A stretch of DNA of 64,000 nt from Trifolium pratense (taxonomy: Eukaryota > Streptophyta > Magnoliopsida > Fabales > Fabaceae). The translations under genes and the position numbers were made by a program. A model generated the notes under the pieces. It did no database searches and was not told the DNA's origin. It saw only the letters and a program-made list of their open reading frames with translations. Shown here one piece after another: positions 47,271 through 58,340 of this stretch; the stretch's first letter is position 1, and each line of letters begins with the position of its first letter. The DNA lies in contig NC_060065.1 in the NCBI RefSeq assembly GCF_020283565.1, positions 38,118,409 through 38,182,408 on the forward strand, in the 5' to 3' direction.

Positions 47271-48367
47271 CCCTACAACTTTCTTTAACCAACTTTTGTT
47301 TATAATCAAAAACGAAAAAATATATAATTAGGCCAACATTGTGTTGTTTGTTTGTTTCTTTCTTTAATAATCATTGGTGACTTCTTAGCATATATTTGTA
47401 GTATATTTATAATTTTATAATAATAACAAAATTAATATTTTATTTAAAAATTACAAAAACTTGTAAGGGGTTCATGGCATTTGAAACGTTTCATAGAGGT
47501 TTCAGACTGTCTTAATTTTTTTTAAGACATGTCGTAACAACTTTTTTTATTTTGATGAGATGTCTTAACAGCTTAATAGTAAAATCTACTCCTATGGTTT
47601 ACATAAATAAAAATAAAGAAAACACTAAAATTAGAATAGCAATCTATTCATAACCAACAATTAGAATAAAAAATAAGTTAAAATTCCTTCCAAAGAGATA
47701 ACATACTACAACTTGATGACGTTATATCATCCATGAAACACTCACAATTAAAACAAAGTCATTACCAGCTAATGAAGCACATAGTTGAAGGACAATACTT
47801 TGGCAAAGTAATATCAGGTAAAACAAATAATTAAATAAATATCCTCCAATTTTATGTAAATTATGAATTTAACATCAATATATTTCAAATTAATTATTTA
47901 GTCATATCATATTTTATACATTAGTCATATTCTAACAAAGCTATATGAATAAAAAAAAAAAACTATGTAAGCTATATGAATATATATATATATGCAACTT
48001 CTATTATGAAACTCTATTAAGGTAGGCTATTTATGTGCTTCTAGGACTCTCATTGCACACTTGAATACTATAAGCTATGAACAAATTTGTCAAAATTTCT
48101 ATTTTATATTATACTTATTTTTGGGTTGAAAAAATAAACCATTGGCGAATATAAATCGCATTAGTCCCTTTTTAAGTGACTTATAAGCATGATATATGAA
48201 CTCTAATGACTAATAAAAAACTCTAATTATTTTAGGTTTAGTTGGATCAGTAATAGTTAGTTTAGTACCTGAATTTCAAACTGCAGACTTGCATGTAGGG
48301 CTACAACAGTGCAACTAATGGTGAACAGATGCTCATACTTTTGCGAATTTTTGACATGAGGTCCTGT
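47271..48367. other. AT-rich intergenic DNA
   Basis: No genes or clear element ends were seen. Confidence 0.5.
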
Positions 48368-50378
48368 CACTACTAGAAAAAATTCAGATTAGGACGGAAT
48401 TTTGGGACGGAATATTTTTTCGTCACAAAACAATATAATTGGGACGGAATTTGCGACAATATTCTGTCCCCAACGTTTTTTCTAAAGGATATATATTATC
48501 TTGCGACATAAATTATTTCTGTCTCAATCTCGTGACAGAATTTATATTTCTGTCCCAAATTTAAGATGAAAGTATGTTTTCCGTCTCAAATCAGTTTTAT
48601 TTTTTTCAGTCCAAGTATTAAATTTCTTCTTCTTATAATTTTCTTTTAACTTTTCAGAGGATAGAACACGAGATAAGTGAGAACCCTAAGTACCTCTCTC
48701 GCGCCGCCGTCACCTGAGTTCTAGATCTGCATCGCTCCTTTTTCCGCCTCAAGCTTCATCCCACTCCTCCATCTCTCCATTCCTCCATGTGTTGATAAAT
48801 TTGTTGTTTCTTCTAGATTTACTAGCAATCTTCAACAATTCTCGATTTCAATCTGTGTTTTGATTTCTTCTACTTGTTTGATTGTTTCTATTCTTAGATC
48901 TAACTGATGTTTTGATTTATCATCCTAGTCGTTCTCCTTCCGTGTCTCCGGCGTGTCTGCGACGTTGCTCCTTGCGTCTCAGCTTCCTATTTCTGGCGGT
49001 GCTTTTCGTTCCTCCTGTTGCTGGCAAACCAAAAGAAGGTTGTGATAATTTTTCTGTATTTTTAAATTTTTATATATAATATATTGTTGTGTATCTCTGC
49101 AATGCATATCCTTTCATGTTTATCCTTTTATGACTTTGTAAGGATTTCCCCATTGAACAGACGACAATGAGTAGTAGGATTTGTCTTTGGTGATTATGGC
49201 AAAACTTTCAGGTACAATTTTGCATTCCCTAAGTCATAATACTCTTTTGTTTTGCTCAAATTAGTTTTGCCAATATGCATAATTTCTAGTTGATGATTCT
49301 GGTTATTTTATTATATCTATAAGCTCCTTAGTCCTTAAATAATTTAGTCAATTGCTCAAAAAATTGGAAAATTAAATTGGGCTTAAGTTTAGCTATGTAT
49401 GTATTTTGTCAATTGAATCTTCATTCATGGTGGGATATTGAATATGAACACTTACCCTTTTAATTTGAGACTTCATTTTAATGGTCTGTGTTTTCCTCAT
49501 TTGTTAATTTGATTGTTTAAATTTCTATGGATCTTAAGTGTTTGTATAAAGAGAATGAAAGCACAAATAATTATATTGTTGTGCATGCATTTGGAATTAT
49601 AAGCTCATTCCTTGTTTTTCATAGTATACAAAGATAATTGGAATTTTGATTCAAATTCTTAATGGTTCTTCCAACATTTGTTGAAAGTTCAAAACCATTC
49701 CTTAGGACATTGCTTTGCTTTTTTTGTTTCTTAGGACATTTCACAAACCACATGATGATTTTATCAAAGGAAATCTCACAATCAACCATTGTTCATATGT
49801 GATTCCATCAACTTGTCTACTATTCTTATAGAAGGAAGAACATCAAGTTTTTCTTGGTTCAAGTATAGTTTGTATAGATCTGTGCAAAATATTGTACTTT
49901 ATTTGTCTTGAATTTTTATGTAACAGTTCTTCCATTGGTGTAATTGTTGTTGGATATTGTTGTGGGTTTAATTTAATGAAATATAAAAGCTTTGCGTTTA
50001 TGATCAACTTTTTTTTTTGTTATTCAGACTTGATTAACATATATGAATTTTTATTAATCATTATTTTGTAATTATTGATGTTTATAAAAAAATTAATTTC
50101 ATAGAAAAGCTATATAAAAATTGCGACGGAAATTTTAAATCCGTCACGAATTTAGGGACGGATTGAAAGAATCCTTCAAAAAAAATTATTAATTTCTGTC
50201 CCAAATTCTGTCCCAAATATGCGACGGAATTAAATATTCCGTCCCAAATGAATTGCGACGAGCGAATTGCGACGAAATATTTTTGTCACAAATTCCGTCC
50301 CAAAAATATTTTGGGACGGAATTTTCAACTATTGTGTGACATATTTTTCCGTCCCAAATGAATTTTTTTCTAGTAGTG
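48368..50378. mobile_element. Non-autonomous CACTA element, 2.0 kb
   Basis: It begins CACTACTAGAAAAAA and ends TTTTTTTCTAGTAGTG, the CACTA terminal inverted repeat, with the 3-bp duplication TGT on each side (48365-48367 and 50379-50381). Many copies of GGGACGGAAT / ATTCCGTCCC lie within about 150 bp of the left end and 250 bp of the right end, as expected for subterminal transposase-binding repeats. The middle has no transposase. 48660-48900 is CT-rich and contains 'ctctctcgcgccgccgtcac', like the leader of a captured gene. The short ORF at 48882-49079 is not recognised. Confidence 0.93.
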
Positions 50379-50590
50379 TGTGCATCTTCTTGAGTATTTT
50401 GACTCCCAGTTTGTTTTCATCATCTGTTCAATTCTAAAGTATAAGATTTTTTCATACACAAGTTCTTGGTATTTTTACTTTAACAACAATGCAACATTAA
50501 TAACTTTTCATCCTTCCTTTCAGGCTAAAACATCTCCATAACATCCTCACATGAATCATCTTCATTTGTGTTGTATTATTTTACTATAAC

Positions 50591-50644
<54 letters not shown>

Positions 50645-51450
50645 TGTGAAAATTATGAATAAGAAACATTTACTATTTCCAACAATAATAATGATAATTA
50701 ATCTTAAATGCATATATAAATATTCAAGCTATTCATGACAATAGTTATTTATATTTTTATTCCTATTCCTATCTCAATTATCATTCATAACAGCCAGAGT
50801 TAATGACTATTGTTTCTTCATCTTCACATTAGAAAATCAATCTCTCAAGTTTGTAACCGCAGTAGTTATAAAATATATTTAAGCCTCTTAATATTTATTG
50901 CCCATAAAAAGGAAAAAAAAAAACTCTGAACCAGTCTCTCCTAATATTTAAGCCTCTTAATATTGATTTTGCTGTGTCTGTTTTTTATAAGTATACAATT
51001 GTGTATAATTTTCAAACTAAGAAACTGTTAATGGGTTAATTATTGAAGCCATTTAACAACACTAGTGGTTTCATTGGATGTACTAAATGATTTCAATAAC
51101 TTCATGAAAACATTAGTCTTGTTAAATGGTTTCATTATGTTGTTTCTTAAATAGTTTAGCATTGCAACATACTTTTGTCTGTAGCATTATGTTGTTTCTC
51201 ATATTGTGTTTCAGTTTTACTGTGCTACATGGTTAATAGTTTTTCCCTTTAGCTTTGTTTATATGGAATGACATAAATCAATGTATAGTGAATGTGTTCT
51301 CTGAGTAGTGTTGTTCTGCCATGGGTTGGATTTTTTGTTGTGCAGTATTGATTATCTTATTGATTGAAATTTATTTGACTTGTGGGATTTCATTGTGTTT
51401 CATTTTCATTTGTTATATTTTTGGTTTTTTTGATGTGGGAATGATTTTCA
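50379..51450. other. Intergenic DNA with (AAT)n
   Basis: Contains an AAT microsatellite (50590-50644). 50870-50970 has a repeated 'aagcctcttaatatt' phrase. No gene seen. Confidence 0.5.
50590..50644. repeat. (AAT)n microsatellite
   Basis: About 18 AAT units without interruption. Confidence 0.95.
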
Positions 51451-51750
51451 TTGATGCAGATTGAAAAATCTAAGGTGGTAGATTTTCTATCAACCTTCAG
51501 CCTTGGACTATCACAGTCGGATGACTCAAAAGCTTCATCATCGCGTAGTTTTAGACAACTGAGGGGGGAAATGGAAGAGGCAAAAGGAAATGAAAAGAAA
51601 AGAAGCAACATAACAAAACTGAGGGGGAAGGAAGTTTGGATGATGATGAAAATGTAAAGGATAAAAAGCTGAAGAAAGGTACTGAACCTGAGCAGAGATT
51701 GAGACACAAAATGAATATTCCTAAGGAGGAGTGTCATTTTTATTTAAATT
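51451..51750 (+). pseudogene. Possible orphan exon or gene fragment
   Basis: An acceptor-like TTGATGCAG (ending 51459) is followed by an open stretch reading IEKSKVVDFLSTFSLGLSQS and a Lys/Glu-rich region. A one-base shift near 51630 would extend it as DDDENVKDKKLKKGTEPEQR to a stop near 51752. No start, promoter or partner exons were found. I do not recognise a family. Confidence 0.3.
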
Positions 51751-53969
51751 AAATTGTACAGAATGAGTGCCATTTTTCTTTAAATTAAATTGTATACCAT
51801 AACAAAAGCATGGATGTTAGAGAAAGGGAAATTAAAGTATGAAGAAAATTTATTTTTCTTTTGTGTACCACTCTTGATTTTGGTTTTCAGACTTATTATT
51901 TTCAATATTATAACCTTAGTTTTGAATATTATTAGTCTATGATGGATTTGTACACTAAAACCATTTATCAAGAATAATGGTTTCAGTAAGTTATACACTG
52001 AAACCATTACTCTTGTCAAATGGTTTCAGTTACATATACACTTTTGATAAAAGGTTTAGGAACTTTCATTAGTTGAAACCTACTTAAGGATGGTCTCCCA
52101 ACATAAGAAAGATAAGGATGGTCTTCGAATCAACCCATTTGAAGGACGTGCATTTGAATCCAACACATCACCTCTCTCTCGAAACATGGGTTCATGGGTT
52201 GATTCGAAGACACTTCTCCTCTCTCCGAATCCAACACATTTTAATCTTTCTCAACTTAATTATAAATGTATTTGAACGACATTAACTATTAAGCAGAACC
52301 ATTTTGAAAAAACCTCTCGCCACTTTCGAAATTTAATTTTTCTTTTGTGTGCCTCAGTCGATGTTATTTTTGATATGCAAACCATTGAAATTCATAAACA
52401 ATACACGATATTTATCGGTTGAGGTAAAACATATTAACTAATCAATGTTATTGATTAGTAGGCAAAAATGATATTTAGAAATGATTAATAGAACTCAAAT
52501 ATCTATCATTTACGTCACATGTTATTAATGGCGTGTCAACTTTATTTCTCTCGTAAAAAATCACCCTAAGTTTATCGTGGTGGTGCAATTGTTAAAGAAA
52601 TCATCAAAATTCCTTCTCTCGATAAGGTTCAAACCCTAGTTTTTCTCTTCTACAAGTTCTCACATTCTGTTTAAACATATACTGTATTGAATTGTAACCA
52701 CCAACCAGTTTACTACAATATCGCCCACTTACCTATGTCAACTTCATGTACTAAAAATTGCTAGACAATAATTTTTGCCTTTACTATCTTCAATTGAAAA
52801 AATGTAACAACAATAGCAAGGAACTAAGGATGAAAAACCTTTGTCATCATCATTTCATGAATATGCAATGCCTCTACATCAACAAACCCGCGCCCGCCCC
52901 TCCTTGTTACCGTGATTTCTAAGAAGCTACAAAATCAAGCTTCTCCATTACCATCGTTTTCACAAACGAACTGCACATCCAAACAAATGCTTAAGAATTT
53001 TTTTGGACACTTGTCCGACATGTGTTGTAGGAGTGCCATACAAGTGTCTAAGTGTTAGACACCGACATGCCTAATCATAGAAGTATCCATACTTCATAGG
53101 TTTTGCATTTTGTTAACGAGAGACGCACCAGTTCAGTTCAATTTTGAGACCAGTAGTTAGCAGCACATAAATGAGCATTGTAGCATCCATTTTCAATCAT
53201 CATTCAGAAAAGAATCAACAATTACACAAAATAATCTTTTGGTATTTGAATTGAATCATTGAATCAAACAACAGTGTGAAAAAAACAATACACCATAATC
53301 TCTCATTTTGATATTCTCCATTTTCTATTCCTATTCCCCATTACAATTTGTGCAACAGGAGAACAAGTCCTTAACTTCTCAACCCAAAATTTCACATCCT
53401 CTTTTCCCAATTTCAAACTCATCATCAAAACAACACCAAACAGAAACCCTAAAAACCAATTTTTTATGGCTTTATTTCTCAACAACAAAGAAATTGAAGA
53501 AATTCCAATCATACAGAACAATGAGCTCAAAAACAGATCCAATTCTGAAATTCTCCATGACCACAAACCTGCAACACAGATAATGACAAACAGTTTAAGT
53601 TTTTCATTGAACCTCCCTTATCTCTCATATGTTCCATTGAAAAGATAATGACAAAAAGTTTGTCAATGTTCCAGTTTGCAAAGTTGAATCTCATGTGAAC
53701 AGTTGATAGAATACAGTTCAAAATGAATCATAATACAAGAAATTAAAGGCCGAAACAGTGATTATTGAAGTAGAATGTCAGTGAGTTGTATCTTGCTCCC
53801 TACTCAGTACCCACCCCAAGTAATGAAGTTCAAACAAAGCTCCTCATTACTCCCTGTAGACACACTACTATTAGACAAAAATAGTATGGTATAGTAAGAT
53901 ATCAATGGTTAGGACATTCTCTACTTTGAAGATATCAATATGCCATATGTTCTCTTTCCACACCTTTTG
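51751..53969. other. Intergenic DNA downstream of the LRR-metacaspase gene
   Basis: 51955-52035 holds 'aaaccatt...ggtttcag' repeats like those at 7783-8190. 52105-52230 has an inverted pair (CTTCGAATCAACCCATTTGA / TTGATTCGAAGAC). 52575-52660 has a weak SINE-like B box (aggttcaaaccct). 53010-53075 has inverted GTGTCTAAGTGTTAGACACC words. 53700-53969 is probably the gene's 3' UTR. Confidence 0.45.
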
Positions 53970-56900
53970 CTACCATCGTAGGAACTTAGCATGTTTCTTG
54001 TCTTGTGGGCAGTAGAATGGAAGGTCTTCTGGGCAGTAGACTGGAAGACCATCATATCCCATTATAACTAAAGCACACACAGCCTTCTTAAGTTGTCTAT
54101 AAACCTTGATGTTGGTTGAAGTTTCTCCTTCGAGTATTCCACTGAGAACTTCATAATATATATGTCCATCGAAGGTGACTTCATGAGATTCACTAAGTGG
54201 AAAGACTACCACGTTTACGCTTTGTATTGCACCTTTCGTAAAATTCCCGGCAAAGCAAGTGTTGATCATCACTGTTAGTGTCGCTTCCAGCGGCACTTTC
54301 GGCATGAATTTTGTAGACAAAAAATGATCCGTTATAAATTTAGAATCGGAAGTCCAAATTCCAAATTTATCAACTTCAAACTCAATGGAATGTCCCGCTA
54401 TATACACAAAAAGTATATCTTGTGCATTAGCTTCTTCAACTAACAATGTTAGTTGTCTTTGAATTGCCACTTTTGTTGGATGCGTATACTTGTTGGTGTC
54501 ACACAGTATCGTGATATCTTGGTCTATGAAATTGAAGTTTTCCATTAAAATTGTTTTCATCCCTTCGACTTCATCTAAGGTATGCAACAGTCTATCTTCT
54601 CCAAACTTGTAATACATCACCCCAATTAAAACTGCCTTTTTTCTTGGCACAGCTGGTGTGTTTTCAGCACTTCTTCCTCCACTACTTTCTGCCTTGGTTG
54701 TCTTTCGTTTTTTACGACGACCTTGCTGCATAGCCTTTAGCATGAGTAACTTTGTATGGCTTGATCTCTTGTTCAAATACATTCTAACTTGATCATCTGT
54801 AATAGCATAATACATGCAGGTGAGACGACTATGTGAAATGTATCTTAGCAGGATAGAAATGGACTAAAAGAAGACATGCAGGTGAGACGACTATGTAAAA
54901 TGTATATTAGCAGGATATATACTTAGGCGCATAGCTAAATTTGTACTCCTACCAAGCACCCTCCTAAAGTCTTAGCAGAGTTGTAAAGATAAGATGTCTA
55001 AGTGCATGGTCATTTATTTTATCATTGAATCAGCATATAAAATGAATTACCTTCGGCTGCATAAACAGGATGAGACACCAGTGTAATATGACTGCTTCCA
55101 AAGCTCCTCAGCCTCAACAGCAATTTATTAAAATGAATTAGAATGAAGAAGGCGAATCCTGTTTCCAATAATAAGGTGAATCCTTTTGCCAATAATGTTC
55201 CTCCGTCAACCATAAAAGCTATTCCTCCACGACCCATGGGGATCTTCTCATGTTTTCTCACAAAGTTTTCATTGGCATTTGCCTGAGTTGTGTGTGGGCA
55301 ACTGCTACTGTGCTCAACTATAACATATTCAAAAGGAAATTCCCAGAGAGGAGAGTCACCCAATGGATATAACTTACTCCCTCCAATCCTATATCAAGTA
55401 GAGTATGAATGTTCATTATATATATCATATCTAAGAAAGAAATTGCAGGTGATCAAACTGGTAATACTTATTATCACTAACCATAAGTTTGGTATGGTCT
55501 GGACATTTTCTGGAAGAATACCACTAAACAGATTCTGTTGAATGTTCCTGATAAAATAGAAAAATTAGTAAATGTCTGAGCAAAAACTGAAATAAAAATC
55601 CTACAACTATTACATATAGCACCTGAGTGCAAGATATTTAGTTAAGGTAAAGCTTGATTATTAGCTGGGGCTAAGCAAAAGTAACAAATTGATGTCAATT
55701 AAGGTAGGTCTTATAAGACTCCAATGCTAGCTGCCATTAGTTCAAGCATAAAAGAAACTGTGCTATAAACTAAGGCTAATGTAATGCACTTGGGTGTTTT
55801 ATTCTCCAGCTACTTCCCCTTCAGCATGAATACAAAATAGACTTTACTAGTCTTATGGAAGTAACATGCTTTACATGATCAAAAAATATATTTCACAGGT
55901 AACCCTTGCAAGTACATATACACATAGTTGTTCAAGGAATTCTTAAGCAACACTCAAAGCTATCTAGCTTTTGGCTTATTTTTATTTCTAGTATAGTTTC
56001 TATTATTACTTAGTCCATACTACTTTTGCCTTTGTCAATTATTAAAATTGGTGAGTTTTAAATTGGCTTCATCTTAGTCAGTTATTAAATGCATGCAGAG
56101 AGGCTAAAGTTTCAGTCGAAAACATACATTTTTTCCAGGTTATCTAAGCCAGTGAACACATTGCCAACGAGTCCAAACAAGAAATTGTGGCTTAAATTCC
56201 TACAAGAGAAGAAGCGATAATTTCACAGCCACTTTAGAGATGAATCACTATCTCATACTAACAAAAATGAAAATGTACTAAAATCAAAAGTATTTGACTC
56301 ACAGATGCCTTAGTTTCTTCGTTGTTGATAAAGAATGGGAGATATTTTTGCTCAAATAGATGCAGCAAGCCATGTTCCTGGAATAAAATTGAGTCGTCAG
56401 AAAAAACCCATTGCTCAAGACACAAGCACTCATAGAATGACTCATGAAGTAATATAACAAACAGAACACTAGGCTTACATATGAGTGGAATTGGGAAGCA
56501 GACTGTATGGTATTGGTATCACACCCACTATGTTGTGAGAGCTGACATCACTAATTAAATAAACAAGAATGTATAACTAAGTAAATAACATATGTTACAG
56601 TAAACCAGAAAAACTTAAAACAGCATAGTGGCTTCATCTTAGTCAATTATTAAATGCATGCAGAGATGCTAAAGTTTCATAGAAAACAAACATTTCTTCC
56701 AGGTTATCTAAGCCAGTGAACACATTGCCAATGGGTCCAAATAAGAAAGTGTGACTTAAATTCCTGCAAGAGAAGAAGGGATTATTTCACAGCCATTTTA
56801 GAGGAATCACTATATCATACTAAAAAAATGAGAATGTACTAAAATCAAAAGTATTTGACTCACAGATGCCTTAGTTTCTTCGTTGTTGATAATGACTGAC

Positions 56901-57812
56901 GGATATTTTTGCACAAATAGATGCAGCAAGCCATGTTCCTGAATAAAATTGAGTCATCAGAAAAACCAACTGCTCAAGACACAAGCACACATAGAATCGG
57001 CTCATTAAGTAATATATATAACAAGCAGAACAATAGCCTTACATATGTGTGGCATTGGGAGGCAGACGGAATGGTATTGGTATCACACCCACTATGTTGT
57101 TAGAGCAGACATCACTAAATAAACCAGAATAACTAAGTAAATCACATATATGTTACAGTAAACCAGAAATCGTTGTATTTATATGTATAACTACGTAAAT
57201 GACACATAGTGGCAAAATTAGTGTATGTAACTTGTACCAAAACACTGAATAAAATCACAATATCTCAGGAGTAAGAAAATAGAAGTTCAGTGCACGAAAT
57301 TTTCCTTCCATTACTACCTATGTAGAGTGCATACATTGATTCATGCATGAAACTTACAGAAGTAAATCTGATTATGAAAAGTTCCATTCCTTCCACACAA
57401 TAATCAAACTTACAGATGTTGCAAGTTTTGTAGATTGTGGAGCAAGCCTCCAACTCCTTTCCATCCTTGGAGCACCGGTGAGTAGTTCAAGGTCTTGTGT
57501 AGGTCCTTCACTGCTAATTAAAAAGAAATTAATTACAACCTTGTTTTAGGAACTAATTCAAATTGAACGGTGGATTCTAAGAAAATCATGTATAGAAGAA
57601 ATTAATTCCATGGGAGGAATCTGCCAAAGGATTAGTTCCTAAAACAAGGTTGTAATTAATTCCATGTATGAAAAAGAAATTAATTACAACCTTGTTTTAG
57701 GAACATTATAGAAGAAATTAAAATCAGTTCAAAGGAACATACCATGTGAGGAATCTGCCAAAGAAATCAAAATCACGAAGAAGATGAAACGTGCAATGTA
57801 ACCAGACGCCAT
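53970..57812 (-). CDS. SRF-like LRR ectodomain + TM + metacaspase-like domain fusion, 612 aa
   Basis: Eleven coding exons on the minus strand: 57812-57743, 57513-57414, 57114-57043, 56938-56864, 56763-56692, 56550-56479, 56377-56303, 56199-56128, 55547-55482, 55388-55051, 54796-53970. They sum to 1839 nt, in frame, all GT-AG. Residues 1-19 are a signal peptide (hydrophobic FIFFVILISLA). Residues 24-225 are LRRs, one per 72-75-nt phase-2 exon, with wording of the STRUBBELIG receptor family (LPPNATHM, GNVFTGLDNLE, IPNLW). About 278-309 is the membrane segment after the family-typical GRGGIAFMVDGGTLLA. Instead of a kinase, exon 11 encodes a basic linker (GRRKKRKTTK) and a p20 caspase-like domain: KKAVLIGVMYYKF (390-402), the catalytic His in YIAGHS (H473) and Cys in NTCFAG (C518). 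The usual GHG and DxCHSG are altered, so activity is uncertain. The topology puts the LRRs outside and the protease-like domain in the cytosol. Exons 3-5 and 6-8 are a tandem duplication. Transcript support is needed to exclude two neighbouring genes. Confidence 0.8.
56064..57169 (-). repeat. Tandem duplication of three LRR exons
   Basis: 56064-56613 and 56629-57169 are near-identical copies with an offset of about 565 bp, introns included. Each carries a trio of exons of 72, 75 and 72 nt, all phase 2, so the extra trio keeps the frame. The copies differ by scattered substitutions and small indels. Confidence 0.9.
57523..57763. repeat. Direct and inverted repeats in intron 1, with an exon-1 copy
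   Basis: AAATTAATTACAACCTTG followed by TTTTAGGAAC occurs at 57523-57552 and 57673-57704, and inverted at 57632-57660. The exon-1 end sequence GAGGAATCTGCCAAAG (57748-57763) also occurs inside intron 1 at about 57614-57629. Confidence 0.8.
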
Positions 57813-58340
57813 ATCTGCAAATGACTGAAACCAAAATTCAAAAAAGGAAAAATAAATAAAATTAGGAACCCTAACCTATAACCAGAGTAATCACAACTCT
57901 TAATTCAAAATGCAAATATGAAATACTATATATTATTAACTGGAATTCAAGATTATGATTAGAAAAGAAGGGGGAAAAAATGTAAGCGAAGAATATCAAA
58001 ATCAAATTCAATGAACTTAGTTCTTCCTTGGCGAAGTAGCGATTGAAATGAATTATGATTCTGAGATCGAGTGTATTCTGAGATCAATTACCTTCGTCAA
58101 ACAAATTCCATATCAAGAACACTACATAGATCAATTTTCTAGCAATCAACGAAAAGAGTGTTACCTGATGATTCTGCGATAAAGGTTGGGAATCGCAAAT
58201 GCAAATTCAAACTTGTGGTACACGTTTGGAAAGATCTTGGAAGGTTAAAAGCAAACAAGATAGAATGAAGGAGAGAGTGAGAGCGCAAACTTCAAAATTC
58301 AATTTGAGCAGTGGAGGGAGGAATAATGCGCTAGTTAGTT
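57813..58340 (-). promoter_or_regulatory. 5' UTR, leader intron and promoter region of the LRR-metacaspase gene
   Basis: On the minus strand an acceptor TTTGCAG lies 2 bases before the ATG. A donor CATCAG|GTAACA at about 58164 follows a CT-rich leader exon (about 58164-58300). This suggests a leader intron of about 350 bp. It is inferred from signals only. Confidence 0.5.

Noticed and set aside
48882..49079. 65-aa ORF in the CACTA element as transposase
   Set aside because: It is far too short and has no transposase motif.
52575..52660. SINE
   Set aside because: A weak B box (aggttcaaaccct) is present, but there is no clear A box, tail or target duplication.
55548..56127. Further LRR exons between exons 8 and 9 of the fusion gene
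   Set aside because: Canonical SRF proteins have more LRRs here, but I found no minus-strand stretch with LRR spacing and flanking splice sites.
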